A DNA stretch of 64,000 nt from Lacticaseibacillus camelliae DSM 22697 = JCM 13995 (lineage in GTDB: Bacteria > Bacillota > Bacilli > Lactobacillales > Lactobacillaceae): positions 1-64,000 of the forward strand of contig NZ_BBAJ01000003.1 of assembly GCF_001311195.1 (NCBI RefSeq), in the 5' to 3' direction. Under the pieces are notes generated by a model. It saw only the letters and a program-made list of their open reading frames with translations. It made no database searches and had not been told where the DNA came from. This document shows positions 1 through 8,359 of this stretch, one piece after another. The translations under genes were made by a program, and so were the position numbers. The first letter of the stretch is position 1. Each line of letters begins with the position of its first letter.

Positions 1-2
1 CC

Positions 3-458
3 CTTTTCGAAGGCCAAGATTTCGCAGCAACATTAGATCACTACTACGACCGACACGGTGATTACCCAGATGAAGTACTCGCAGACACGCTATATCGTAA
101 TCGGGCGAACTTGAAATTGTGCAAGGACCTAGGTATCAAGATCTATGGTCCCAAACTGGGTCGCCACCCAAAACATATCGATGCGAACCAACGTCGCAAA
201 GATACCGACGCCGAGAATCGTCGTGGCGCCATTGAGTGCCGGTTTGCCTTTATGAAAGGCTCAGTGGGGCTTGATTTGGTGAACAGTCGAACTGCGGAAT
301 CACTAGTTGTAAAGATTGATGAAGCTGTTGTCTTGAGCAATGTGTTGGCCCTGATGCGGGTATTTGCGATACCAATTTTGATTTTGGCAGAATTTGAAGA
401 CGTGACCTACCAAATACGGTACAAATTTACTACAGGGCTCGAAGATATGGCGGCCTAG
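3..458 (+). CDS. IS5-group (IS1182-like) transposase, 3' part
   Basis: The reading frame is open from base 3 with no start codon, so the gene enters from outside the window. The visible 151 residues match the C-terminal half of IS5/IS1182-type DDE transposases: a YRNRANLKLC stretch, a basic RRKDTDAENRRGAIECRF block holding the last catalytic Glu, and the usual C-terminal helix. It catalyses cut-and-paste movement of the parent IS. The N-terminal half of a similar enzyme lies at 1990-2510 on the other strand, but nothing shows the two halves were one copy. IS family assignment is by pattern only. Confidence 0.8.
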   Translation, partial: LFEGQDFAATLDHYYDRHGDYPDEVLADTLYRNRANLKLCKDLGIKIYGPKLGRHPKHIDANQRRKDTDAENRRGAIECRFAFMKGSVGLDLVNSRTAESLVVKIDEAVVLSNVLALMRVFAIPILILAEFEDVTYQIRYKFTTGLEDMAA

Positions 459-803
459 TTCAACAGCTACTAATTAGTCGTACAATTATGGAAGCTTATT
501 TTTATGTTCTATATTTGACTAAAAGTAAGGGCGATAAAGCAAAAAAATAACTGGGGTACGATAAAAGTACCGAAAGCCAACATTAATTGTAAAGCGTCCG
601 ACACGGGACACTTAGGCTACTCCTTTCGTTAGGATTTATGGGCTTTAAAGGTTTAACACCATAAGCACCACCTCCGATTGGAAATAGCCGCCGCCTTAAC
701 TTCTCTACTCAATCCATTATACAGATAAACCAGTAGTAACAACAATCTAGGCGGAGTGTTAATATTTATTTGACGTAGAAATAATTTAAAGGGGACGTTT
801 AAA
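459..803. other. AT-rich region without a gene
   Basis: No convincing ORF on either strand. The region is clearly more AT-rich than the core chromosome and lies between the end of a transposase and a decayed accessory gene. It should include the right end of the first IS, but I could not pair its terminal repeat with another copy. A good ribosome binding site (AAAGGGGA) at the end belongs to the next gene. Confidence 0.5.
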
Positions 804-1567
804 ATGGTTGCACCTGCTTTATTGCAGTTTGTACCTAATGATGTTATTGCAAACAACTATCTACAAACTGATCTCTATTTAAAAGACGTTCTATGCTATA
901 GAAAAGCTGAAAAGATGGTTACTGGTACTGTGCCCCCTAATCTAAAATTTGATGATTCAGAGGGAAAAGCTAAAAATTGGAGTTTGCTAAGGCATTGCTG
1001 TTTTGTTTCCTGCTTTACAATGCTAAGCGATAAGGATTTTAAAGATGGCTTTTTGGATCCTAACATCGTAGAAAAATTAAAAAAAGGGAAATTTAGATAA
1101 AAATGGTAATAAAGTTAATAGGCCGTTTATAACCATTAGCGCAAAAAACAGTCCAAAATTACTGAATGAGTTATGTAAACAAGTTGGAGATTACTTGAAA
1201 GACAATAGCCTGAAAGGATCCGGACTATTTGCAAAAGTTGTGAATTATCTAAATGACGAGGATTACAAAAAAAGCTGAGCTATACGAGGAAAATAATATA
1301 TCAAAGATCAACGGGATCTTCATCAACAATGATACAAAAATGATCAGTCGATCCTCAATAACTGATACCTCGTTACAAAGTATATTACATTTTCTCTACT
1401 TAGTTAAACCCGCTTATTTCGAGGATCAACGAGAATATAGAGTGGGATTGGCTTTAGATGATTCTATAGATGCAAATGAGCTGCTTATTCCTATTCATGA
1501 CTTAACAAAGTATGTTAAAGTACACAAATCTCAAGATATTAATAATTTAAGATTGGGAGATATATAA
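804..1567 (+). pseudogene. Low-GC accessory protein, possibly DUF2971-like, broken by two frameshifts
   Basis: Three collinear pieces in successive frames join into one protein of about 254 residues. The breaks are at A7 runs at 1079-1085 and 1267-1273; removing one A from each restores one frame (LKKGNLDKNGN and NDEDYKKAELYEEN across the joins). The start follows AAAGGGGA at good spacing. I do not recognise it firmly. A cysteine-rich CCFVSCFTML stretch in the middle and a KPAYFEDQREYR motif near the end recall DUF2971-type proteins, some of which sit in phage-defence islands. Codon use is AT-rich unlike the core genes, which suggests transfer. Function unknown. Confidence 0.4.
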
Positions 1568-1639
1568 GCTCTTGGGGTATATTTTTACTAATTTTCATGA
1601 ATGAAAATTGAACAAATTTGTATAGCAATTCTCTTATAA

Positions 1640-1995
1640 GCAAGGCCACTAGGGTATGGTGATACGTGGTCTGTTAAGTTTGCCCAGCACATTTATACCG
1701 GATTCACTGGTGTACTTCAGTGCGATGGTTATTCAGCCTATAACAGTTTGGGTGATTGCGTCACGAGAGTGGGGTGCTGGGCACATGTGCGGCGAAAGTT
1801 TTATGATGATGCCGTAAAGGTCAAGGAACAGTTTCGTTCAACGATACCCTTGGAGCTACTGAACAAGATGTTCAAGCTCGAGGAGCAATGGAAGAACCTA
1901 ACTGCAGAGGAACGCCTGCGACATCGGCAGGCGGAGCTCAAGCCGTTGATTGATCAATTTTGGGTCTGGTGTGATTCAGCCAATCCGGCCGGTTA
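1640..1995 (+). pseudogene. IS66-family transposase fragment
   Basis: The frame reads GDTWSVKF, then LQCDGYSAYNSL and GCWAHVRRKF, which are hallmark motifs of the IS66 DDE transposase core, followed by a helical segment ending in FWVWCDSA. Both ends are broken: an in-frame stop lies just upstream and the frame runs into another IS fragment at about 1985. No start codon or terminal repeats are present. It is a dead remnant marking an old insertion that was later overwritten. Confidence 0.8.
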
Positions 1996-2510
1996 AGTCT
2001 GGCTTGATTGAGTAGCACAGTGTCTTGAGGATATTTAATCTTGATAGGAACTGCCGTCGCATCGGTGATCACGGTGTCGACCTTAAATGGCACCAGCGCT
2101 TCAATCTTAGCGCGCACAGTATCGTTGATGATGTCGGTAATCAGCGCCGAGATATCGGCGCTTCGCTTGCGAAAATGTGTCAAACTTGAATAGCTGAATG
2201 GTGCGACGGCTTTGTACTCAGAAAGACCCACGAAGTATTGGAGCGCTGGCGTATCGCAAATTGCCGCAACGACACCACGGTCAGTCAAGCCCATCCGCTG
2301 CGGGATCAAACTAGCGCCGTATAGTAAGCGAAAAGGCTTCGCTGCCCGGCCGGTATTCTTGGTGAACTCTAATTGGTATGCCTCATCAAGAGCTTTCCAC
2401 GGCATGATGTCCGCCAATTGAACCCATTCGTTGTCCGAGCTAAGCGGTGTGCTCAAAGCGGCACCAAATGATGCAAATGAGAGTTGAAGTGGACTGTGAC
2501 GATATGCCAT
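1990..2510 (-). pseudogene. IS5-group (IS1182-like) transposase, N-terminal part
   Basis: Reading leftwards from an ATG at 2510, the protein shows the N-terminal domain of IS5/IS1182 transposases (FRLLYGASLIPQRMGLTDR, LQYFVGLSEY, SSLTHFRKR), then the first catalytic Asp in VITDATAVPI and KYPQDTVLLNQAR. Similarity stops at about 1990, where the IS66 fragment begins; the last residues are read through foreign DNA. The C-terminal catalytic half is missing, so it cannot be active. Confidence 0.8.
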
Positions 2511-2701
2511 AAGATAGCCTTCGAGAATTTTTTTAAGAAGTGCAAGGAAAACACGTCAGATCGGTGAATTTATATGGATTCAGTATAACGAAATAATGAA
2601 CTTATTGGTTGACATGCTTGACTACTTAGATTTTTAGACAGTCACTATCTAGACGAGAAGTTCGCCGAACAATTAACAGCCAATTATTGACGGTGTTCTA
2701 T

Positions 2702-2729
2702 CCTAGATTGCATAATTAAAGTTACCACC
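2702..2729 (+). repeat. IS30 left inverted repeat
   Basis: Begins CCTAGATTGCA and ends AAAGTTACCACC. It matches the reverse complement of 3726-3753 over 28 bases with about three mismatches in the centre. Confidence 0.9.
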
Positions 2730-2812
2730 CAGAAAATGTGAAAAAAAGACCTGTCCGTTCTTGCTAAAATGGTGTTTGCATAACATACCATCTAGAGAGA
2801 AGGACAGGTCCC

Positions 2813-3733
2813 ATGGCCATTATAACCTTAATTGAACGATCTCAGATAGAACTGATGCAACACCACACGATTCAATACATCGCCGCGACCTTAGGCCGCT
2901 CTCGTATTTCTATTAGGCATGAGCTTCACCGTTGCCCTGAAGGTGATTACTGCGCCATTATAGCTCAGGATCATGCCGATACTTGTCGGCATCGTTGTGG
3001 TCGGCACTCGATTTTAACGCCTAAGTTGAAGCGGATGGTAACTGAGAAGCTAAACCTAGGTTGGTCCCCTGAAATGGTCGGTTATGCCGTTCACTGTGCG
3101 CCACACACGATTTACCACTGGATTTATCAAAGACAAGTCGATTTTCAGCCAAGCCAACTCTTTGATCACGGTAAACGTCATAAAAGAAGACAAGACCTTC
3201 GGTCGCGCTATAACCAAGCAGTAGGCACCTCAATTGAGATTCGCAGTGAGTCAGCTAATCGGCGAACCGAAAAAGGACATTTAGAGATGGATACAGTTCG
3301 CGGTGGTCGCGGGTCAAAGGCTGCTGTTTTGACCATTGTCGATCGGGTGACACGTTTAATGGCGACAACTAAGCTTGAAAACTTATCACAAAATGCTGTT
3401 CTTAAGGGATTTGCAAGACTGATGGTGGACTTTCCGGGTCCGGTTCGATCAGTGACGGTTGATCACGGTAAAGAGTTTTCCTGCGATCAGGCGCTTACAA
3501 AGCGCTATCGGATACCGGTTTACTTTTGCCACGCCTATCACCCGAATGAACGGGGCACAAATGAACGGTTCAATCGAGAACTTCGCTACTATTTCCCGAA
3601 GGGAACACAGTTTGATCAGGTTTCAGAGACCGATATTCAACAAGCCACAGCGCTTATCAATAACAAACCTAGAAAATGTCTCCGTTGGCAAACCCCAGTT
3701 CAAGCAGTGAGCAAGCCTCTTTCTAGGTGGTAA
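2813..3733 (+). CDS. IS30-family transposase
   Basis: 306 residues, normal for the family. An N-terminal helix-turn-helix (about residues 1-45, SISIRHELHR-type) binds the inverted repeats. The catalytic DDE core follows: first Asp in EMDTVRGGRG, second Asp in VTVDHGKEF, and Glu in NERGTNERFNRELR with the family-typical YFPKGT. The ATG follows an AGAGAGAAGGAC ribosome binding site. The stop codon lies inside the right inverted repeat, as is usual for compact IS30 copies. No frameshift is seen, so it should be active. Confidence 0.95.
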   Translation: MAIITLIERSQIELMQHHTIQYIAATLGRSRISIRHELHRCPEGDYCAIIAQDHADTCRHRCGRHSILTPKLKRMVTEKLNLGWSPEMVGYAVHCAPHTIYHWIYQRQVDFQPSQLFDHGKRHKRRQDLRSRYNQAVGTSIEIRSESANRRTEKGHLEMDTVRGGRGSKAAVLTIVDRVTRLMATTKLENLSQNAVLKGFARLMVDFPGPVRSVTVDHGKEFSCDQALTKRYRIPVYFCHAYHPNERGTNERFNRELRYYFPKGTQFDQVSETDIQQATALINNKPRKCLRWQTPVQAVSKPLSRW

Positions 3734-3753
3734 CTTTATTATTGCAATCTAGG
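3726..3753 (-). repeat. IS30 right inverted repeat
   Basis: Reverse complement of the left end (CCTAGATTGCA...GTTACCACC). It overlaps the last codons of the transposase and is followed by the TAT target copy. Confidence 0.9.
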
Positions 3754-3969
3754 TATTTGCCCCTGCTAGTTGCGATCATCCACGTAGGCGTTGCATTACC
3801 CTTTGTTCAGCGTCTACTACACGTCTTCGGTCTCACAAACTGGCACTTCTTCCTCAATGTCTCGCTGATCACATTGGCCATTCTGGCGCTAGTATACGTT
3901 CTTGTCTACAAACTGACCGGAAATATCTACTACCGGGTTGTTTCCGAACGACAACCATCCTCTCGATAA
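3754..3969 (+). pseudogene. C-terminal remnant of a BceB/FtsX-like ABC permease
   Basis: Directly after the IS30 right end, a frame continues for about 72 residues as YLPLLVAIIHVGVALPFVQ, then a second hydrophobic helix and the ending KLTGNIYYRVVSE. This matches the last two membrane helices and tail of BceB-type peptide-resistance permeases (compare the intact gene at 31704-33512, which ends ILTVWLYERIVIQ). The rest of the gene is absent upstream of the IS, so this is a truncated relic, probably cargo of the integrative element that follows. Confidence 0.75.
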
Positions 3970-4018
3970 GGATCTCTCCCACGGACAGCTCAAAACACTT
4001 ATCTCATAAGCTATCGAT

Positions 4019-4066
4019 CAAGAATCGACCTGTATGCATTCACTGCTACCGGTCGATTCTTTTTTC
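4019..4066 (+). terminator. Intrinsic terminator after permease remnant
   Basis: AAGAATCGACC pairs perfectly with GGTCGATTCTT across a 20-base loop and is followed by a T run. Confidence 0.85.
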
Positions 4067-4187
4067 GTGCAGCAATTCTCCATCAGGTAATTCGTCAAAG
4101 AAATATTTGGGAATCGCTTTCATAAGCGACCGAAAAAAATTGTCTGGAATTATGTAGCCCAATAAATCAAACGAGGAGGATAACCCA

Positions 4188-4586
4188 ATGAGTAGTGAGC
4201 AAGAAGTGACACGAATGTTTATTCGCTATGTACAACAAGCCCTCAAAAATGAACGAATCAATCGGTATAAGGCCTCTCTTCGGCGAATCAAGGAAACACC
4301 ACTGGAGGCCTGGCTACTGGAAGAAATCGAAGATCCCTATCATCTCGATGAATTCAGGTTGACCAATGAGGAAATCGAGCATCTTGAAGATTTCATCGAA
4401 AGTGAGAAGTTATCAAGAGCAGTTTCCACACTTTCTTCAACGGATAAAACGGTCTTGTATCAATATTATTATGGCGAACTCAACGACGTCGAAATTGGCA
4501 ACCGTAGTGGCAAAACAAGTCAAGGAGTAAATTATCGGCGTCAGCGTGCACTAGAACGAATTCGGGTAGCATACACAAATCTGTAA
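4188..4586 (+). CDS. Sigma-70 region 4-like regulator of the integrative element (Tn916 Orf7-like)
   Basis: 132 residues after a strong GAGGAGG site. The C-terminal half (about residues 85-132) has a sigma region 4 helix-turn-helix: LSSTDKTVLYQYYYGELND, then VEIGNRSGKTSQGVNYRRQRAL. Small sigma-like proteins of this size, followed by an Orf8-like HTH protein, excisionase and integrase, are the conserved regulatory block of Tn916/Tn5801 elements, where they activate transfer genes. Role here is inferred from domain and gene order. The conjugation genes it would normally serve are not in the window. Confidence 0.75.
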   Translation: MSSEQEVTRMFIRYVQQALKNERINRYKASLRRIKETPLEAWLLEEIEDPYHLDEFRLTNEEIEHLEDFIESEKLSRAVSTLSSTDKTVLYQYYYGELNDVEIGNRSGKTSQGVNYRRQRALERIRVAYTNL

Positions 4587-4604
4587 TGGATGCGGAGGTA
4601 TTCG

Positions 4605-4946
4605 ATGCATTACTCAGAGATCGATAACCTAGTACCGGTTATTTTAGCAGTTCAGGAGGAGGACAACGACGCTATTACGCTCTTGCTTGAATTATTTGGT
4701 CGTGATATTGACTACGAGGCCAGATACGGGCAACGGCATATTGATCCGGATTTGAGGCAAGAGCTTCAAATCAAACTGATCTACATTGCAAAGTGTTTCG
4801 ATGTTGAGAAACACCTTGCAATATCTTCAAAAAAAACCGGTCAGAAAAAAAACATAATCTTTTTTTTGCCATTTCTTTCATTTCGACCCGCTTTCATTGT
4901 CTGTATATACGAAGCGGGTTTTTATTTTCCCGCCAACGTTCTTTGA
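4605..4946 (+). CDS. Tn916 Orf8-like helix-turn-helix protein
   Basis: Start chosen at ATG 4605 because GCGGAGG sits just upstream; it lies 18 bases after the sigma-like gene, so they form an operon. Residues 1-65 (HYSEIDNLVPVILAVQ, ITLLLELFGRDIDY, DPDLRQELQIKLI) match the Orf8-type HTH domain of Tn916-like elements. The tail after about residue 75 is Lys- then Phe-rich low-complexity sequence translated through A runs and the terminator at 4886-4925, so the true end is probably earlier; a one-base change in the A8 run at 4829-4836 would give a stop near 4857. Confidence 0.65.
   Translation: MHYSEIDNLVPVILAVQEEDNDAITLLLELFGRDIDYEARYGQRHIDPDLRQELQIKLIYIAKCFDVEKHLAISSKKTGQKKNIIFFLPFLSFRPAFIVCIYEAGFYFPANVL
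4886..4925 (+). terminator. Intrinsic terminator of sigma-like/Orf8-like operon
   Basis: ACCCGCTT and AAGCGGGT form the stem, followed by TTTTTATTTT. It lies inside the apparent 3' end of the Orf8-like ORF. Confidence 0.75.
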
Positions 4947-5216
4947 CAACTGAATACCATCATTCAGCAACGAAGGCCCCAAAACGCCACGACCTCTCAC
5001 GAGCGAGCGACTAACCCAGTGAGCCGGATACTTGCACGTCACCCTGACGAAACAAGGGAGAGAGGCTCTATTTAAGATCCTCGATAGCCGGTTGGAACCG
5101 GGCTGAATGATGACGAAACACGTATTGTTTTTTTGCACCAGGTATTGTTGCAAGTAACTTTTGGATGGTAGACTGGAGCATCGGTACGATCCGTGCTCCC
5201 CGGAAAGGAGAAGAAT
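4947..5216 (+). promoter_or_regulatory. Leader region before the excisionase, with hairpins
   Basis: No ORF. Two hairpins are visible: AGCCGGTT/AACCGGGCT at about 5080-5105 with one bulge, and GGAGCA-T-CGG pairing with CCGTGCTCC at 5175-5199. The second ends just before the CGGAAAGGAG ribosome binding site of the excisionase and could tune its translation. In Tn916 relatives this interval holds control sequences for excision; that role is inferred. Confidence 0.4.
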
Positions 5217-5464
5217 ATGGTTCACGTGATCACGATGACGAAACACGAACTGGTTGCTCTTGGGTATGGTGCCTCACGCGCACAGGACATTATTAGACGC
5301 GCTAAGCTGCTGATGGTACGTAAAGGTGTTCCCTACTACAAAAGCCCGAAGCTCGGACGCGTACCGGTAACTGCTGTTGAAGAAATACTGGGTCTCCAAA
5401 TTAGCACTCGCACGTTGCGGAACTCGCCAAAACCATGCACTCCGAAGCACCAAAGGAGAAATAA
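5217..5464 (+). CDS. xis: Excisionase-like DUF3173 protein, probable frameshift near its end
   Basis: ATG at 5217 follows GGAAAGGAG. The protein (MTKHELVALGYGASRAQ, IIRRAKLLMVRKG, YYKSPKLGRVPVTAVEEILG) is the small DNA-binding DUF3173 family found beside the integrase of Tn916/Tn5801-type elements, where it directs excision. The literal frame runs on to 5639 and would overlap the integrase by 172 bases. Instead, one missing base near 5398-5404 gives a tail ending HVAELAKTMHSEAPKEK with a stop at 5462-5464, three bases before the integrase ATG. I annotate the short form. Confidence 0.7.
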
Positions 5465-5467
5465 AAC

Positions 5468-6661
5468 ATGGCTACAACAACAGACCCAATCAAAACACGC
5501 AAGAATGGTACTTTCTACTTCCGCGCCTACCTCGGTGTTGACCCTAAAACAGGCGAGAAGATCCAGAAGCAGGTTGGTGGCTTCACGACACGTCGTGATG
5601 CACGCAAAGCCTACAAGGAAATGGTCGGTGGCAGTGTAGAGGAAGTTGTCGCGGAACGTGACCAACAACACATTCAATTCAAACAATTCTGGGAAGAATT
5701 CTTTCTTCCGTGGTACAAGAATCAAGTGAAGCCACAGACCTACGACAGTCGGCGTTCCAGTTTGAAGCACTTCAAGATGTTTGAGCACATGTACATGGAC
5801 AAGATCAAGCCGGTGGACATACAGAAATGGCAGAACCAAATGACCTGTCAAGTAAGTAAAAGCTACACCCGCTTAGTCCAATGCATGCTATCACGCGTCT
5901 TCCAACGAGCTATTGTGCTTGGCTTCATGAACGAGAACCCCACTAAGACTGTCGGCAACGTTAAGAAAGTGAAAAACCAAGTGGATTTCTGGACGAAGGA
6001 AGAATTCGAGGCGGTCATCAAGACCTTCTATATCGAAGACTTCTACCAGCACTTCTGCTTCTTCACCCTGTGGTTTCTGTTTATGACTGGCATGCGCATC
6101 GGTGAAGCAACCGCCCTGCAGTGGGACGACATCGACTTTGAGGAAGGCACAGTTCGGATCAACAAGACGCTGTGGTTACGCAGCTACACGAACTACTCCT
6201 TCTCCACACCGAAGACCAAAGCCAGCAATCGCACGATTCCACTGGACGCAAAAACGCTTGAGCTTCTCTCCGATTGGAAGAAAACACAAGCGCTTGAGTG
6301 TAAAACTGATTTTGTTCTATCGTTCAACGGCGTTCCTACTCGCCGCGATCTGGTCATGCGAATCATTAAACGGCATGCAGCTCTGGCAGGAGTTCATCGC
6401 ATCCGCGTTCATGCTTTACGGCATTCACATGCTTCGTTATTGATCAGTCTGGGTGAGAACCCACTGGTGATTAAAGAACGCCTCGGCCACGAAGATATTC
6501 AGACGACGCTCGGAACTTACGGGCACTTATATCCGAATATGAACTTTGAGGCCGCCAAACGGCTGAATGGTCTAGTCGAAATTTCGACCGCTAAATCAGA
6601 CGTGGCGCAGGTTCAAAACAACGGTGTTACCGCTGGACTTGCACCAGAAGTTGCACGATAG
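5468..6661 (+). CDS. int: Tyrosine integrase of a Tn5801/Tn916-type integrative element
   Basis: 397 residues, normal for the family. The N-terminal arm-binding domain (about 1-65) has RKNGTFYFRAYLGVDPKTGEK. A core-binding SAM-like domain follows (about 70-165). The catalytic domain has Arg in GMRIGEATAL, His-x-x-Arg in HALRHSHASLL, His in LGHEDIQ, and the nucleophile Tyr in TLGTYGHLYPN. GGAG of the excisionase tail is its ribosome binding site, so xis and int are translationally linked. It recombines the element at the 3' end of guaA, whose stop lies only 65 bases away. Confidence 0.93.
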   Translation: MATTTDPIKTRKNGTFYFRAYLGVDPKTGEKIQKQVGGFTTRRDARKAYKEMVGGSVEEVVAERDQQHIQFKQFWEEFFLPWYKNQVKPQTYDSRRSSLKHFKMFEHMYMDKIKPVDIQKWQNQMTCQVSKSYTRLVQCMLSRVFQRAIVLGFMNENPTKTVGNVKKVKNQVDFWTKEEFEAVIKTFYIEDFYQHFCFFTLWFLFMTGMRIGEATALQWDDIDFEEGTVRINKTLWLRSYTNYSFSTPKTKASNRTIPLDAKTLELLSDWKKTQALECKTDFVLSFNGVPTRRDLVMRIIKRHAALAGVHRIRVHALRHSHASLLISLGENPLVIKERLGHEDIQTTLGTYGHLYPNMNFEAAKRLNGLVEISTAKSDVAQVQNNGVTAGLAPEVAR

Positions 6662-6667
6662 TTGCAC
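6639..6667 (+). repeat. Three TTGCAC direct repeats at the element end
   Basis: TTGCAC occurs at 6639, 6651 and 6662; the last two are within 11-bp repeats AGTTGCACGA. The spacing is about one helical turn, in the last codons of int and beside the attachment site. This is what arm-type binding sites for the integrase N-terminal domain look like, but the assignment is inferred. Confidence 0.4.
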
Positions 6668-6725
6668 GAACGGGTTAGGCAGTCATCAAAACGTTGATAT
6701 ACCGGCATTTATAAGCCGATTCTGT

Positions 6726-8274
6726 CTATTCCCACTCGACGGTTGCCGGCGGCTTCGAGGTGATGTCGTAGACCACGCGATTAACGTGAGCGACCTCGTT
6801 GACGATACGGGCCGAGATCTTTTGCAACACGTCCCAGTCGATGCGCGCAAAGTCTGCCGTCATACCATCAATTGAGGTGATGGCACGAATGGCAATGGTG
6901 TAGTCGTACGTCCGGCCATCTCCCATCACGCCGACAGAACGGAAACCAGGCAGGACGGTGAAGTACTGCCAGATTTTCTCTTGCAGGCCGGCTTGGCGAT
7001 TTCATCGCGCAGGACCCAGTCGGATTCGCGAACGATTTCCAGCTTGTCCTTGGTGACTTCGCCGAGAACACGGATACCTAACCCTGGGCCTGGGAACGGC
7101 TGACGCCAGACCAAGTCATGCGGCAAGCCGAGGCGTTCGCCCAACTCGCGGGCCTCATCCTTAAACAGCTTGTTCAGCGGCTCGATCAGCTTGAACTTCA
7201 GATCCTTTGGCAGGCCGCCGACGTTGTGGTGAGACTTGATGGTCTGCGCCGTGTCAGTGCCGGACTCGACCACGTCAGTGTACAGTGTTCCCTGGGCCAG
7301 GTACTCGATGCCGTGCAGCTTGCGCGCTTCGTCGTTGAAGACCTCGATGAAGTCGCGACCGATAATCTTACGCTTTTGCTCGGGATCGGTGACCCCTTTG
7401 AGGTCACCCAAGAAGCGATCAGCGCGTTGACCTTGATGATTTTCACACCGAGACGACCATTGAGGCTTTCCATCACCTGGTCGGCTTCGTTCTTGCGCAG
7501 CAGGCCGTGATCCACAAAAATGCAGGTCAGCTGTTCGCCGATGGCCTTGTGCAGCAACGCGGCCACCACTGAGCTGTCGACGCCGCCGGACAGGCCGAGC
7601 AGGACTTGCTTATCCCCGACTTCGGCGCGAATCGACGCGATTTGATCATCGATGAAGTCACCCATGTTCCAGTTGGCCTTGGCACCGCAAACGTCAAAGG
7701 CAAAATGGTGCAGGATCTCATGGCCGTACTTGGTGTTTTGAACTTCGGCGTGGAACTGGATGCCGTAAAACTTGCGCGCATCGTCGTCCATCGCAGAAAT
7801 TGGGCAGTTGTGTGAGGTCGCAGTCACGCGGAATCCGGCCGGCGCCTTTTGCACTAAGTCGCCGTGACTCATCCACACCGTCTGCTTGTCCGGTAAATCT
7901 TGGAAAAGCTTGGCGGTTTTGTCCGTCACGGTAATATCGACCTTGCCGTATTCGCGGTTGTCAGCCGGTTCGACGTCGCCACCGAGACGTTGCGCCATCA
8001 GCTGCATGCCGTAGCAGACGCCAAGGATCGGAATGCCGAGTTCAAAAATCTCGTTGTCCACGCCCAGTGCGCCGTCGTCGTAGACCGAGTTTGGCCCGCC
8101 GGAGAAAATGATGCCTTTTGGCGCAATTTTGCGGACTTCCGCCGCGGTGATGGTATGCGGTTTGAGTTCGGAATAGACCCCGAACTCGCGGATGCGCCGC
8201 GTGATCAGCTGATTGTACTGACTCCCATAATCAAGGACGATGATCTTGTCATAATCCTGGCCCTGGTTTGCCAA
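6726..8274 (-). CDS. guaA: GMP synthase (glutamine-hydrolysing), read across two frameshifts
   Basis: Converts XMP, glutamine and ATP to GMP in the cytoplasm. Order: class I glutamine amidotransferase domain (Cys nucleophile in GVCYGMQL, His in YGIQFHAEV), ATP pyrophosphatase domain with P-loop LSGGVDSSV, then the GMP synthase dimerisation domain ending ATVEWE. Start chosen at TTG 8274 ([13 protein letters not shown]) after AAGGGAG; a GTG at 8286 is too close to that site. Single missing G residues near 7418 (NALDRFLGDL) and 6997 ([13 protein letters not shown]) break the frame. About 516 residues when repaired, normal size. Confidence 0.95.
6727..6737 (-). other. att: Attachment site core within the guaA 3' end
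   Basis: The minus strand reads GAGTGGGAATA immediately before the last base of the guaA stop codon, the known core at which Tn5801-like elements integrate. Because the core is the gene end itself, integration keeps guaA intact. Confidence 0.75.
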
Positions 8275-8359
8275 GTGTGCCCACACTCCCTTGTTTTTGA
8301 ATTGTTACTACTATACGGAAAATTCGCGCGCTGGTCAATTTTCAATGAGAAGAACCTCA

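Larger units (their letters stand above)
2702..3753 (+). mobile_element. Intact IS30-family insertion sequence
   Basis: A 1052-bp element bounded by 28-bp inverted repeats that differ at only a few central positions, with a single uninterrupted transposase gene. It is flanked on both sides by TAT (2699-2701 and 3754-3756), which fits a 3-bp target duplication. It inserted into a BceB-like permease gene whose 3' end resumes directly at 3754. Size and structure are normal for IS30 elements of lactobacilli. The intact gene and near-identical ends suggest a recent insertion. Confidence 0.92.
3754..6737 (+). mobile_element. Remnant of a Tn5801-like integrative and conjugative element at guaA
   Basis: The gene order is sigma-like factor, Orf8-like HTH, DUF3173 excisionase, tyrosine integrase, guaA 3' end. 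It reproduces the integrase end of Tn916/Tn5801 elements, and the junction contains the 11-bp core GAGTGGGAATA used by Tn5801-type integrases at the 3' end of guaA. No conjugation, replication or resistance genes are visible, and no second core copy is in the window. The left part has been lost or lies beyond 1 and is overwritten by IS elements. Confidence 0.75.

Noticed and set aside
3-2510. One IS5/IS1182 element split by the intervening DNA
   Set aside because: The two halves are in opposite orientation, with the first half entering from outside the window, and no matching terminal repeats were found, so they may be different copies.
4947-5216. tRNA gene or origin of transfer in the leader before the excisionase
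   Set aside because: No cloverleaf and no nick-site-like sequence; only two moderate hairpins are visible.
5193-5639. Long ORF of 148 codons including the excisionase and overlapping the integrase
   Set aside because: The last 70 codons only read the integrase DNA in another frame; a one-base shift near 5400 gives a natural end with a stop three bases before the integrase start.
7198-8286. Two or three separate genes in the guaA region
   Set aside because: The pieces are collinear parts of one GMP synthase and join at two single-base deletions.
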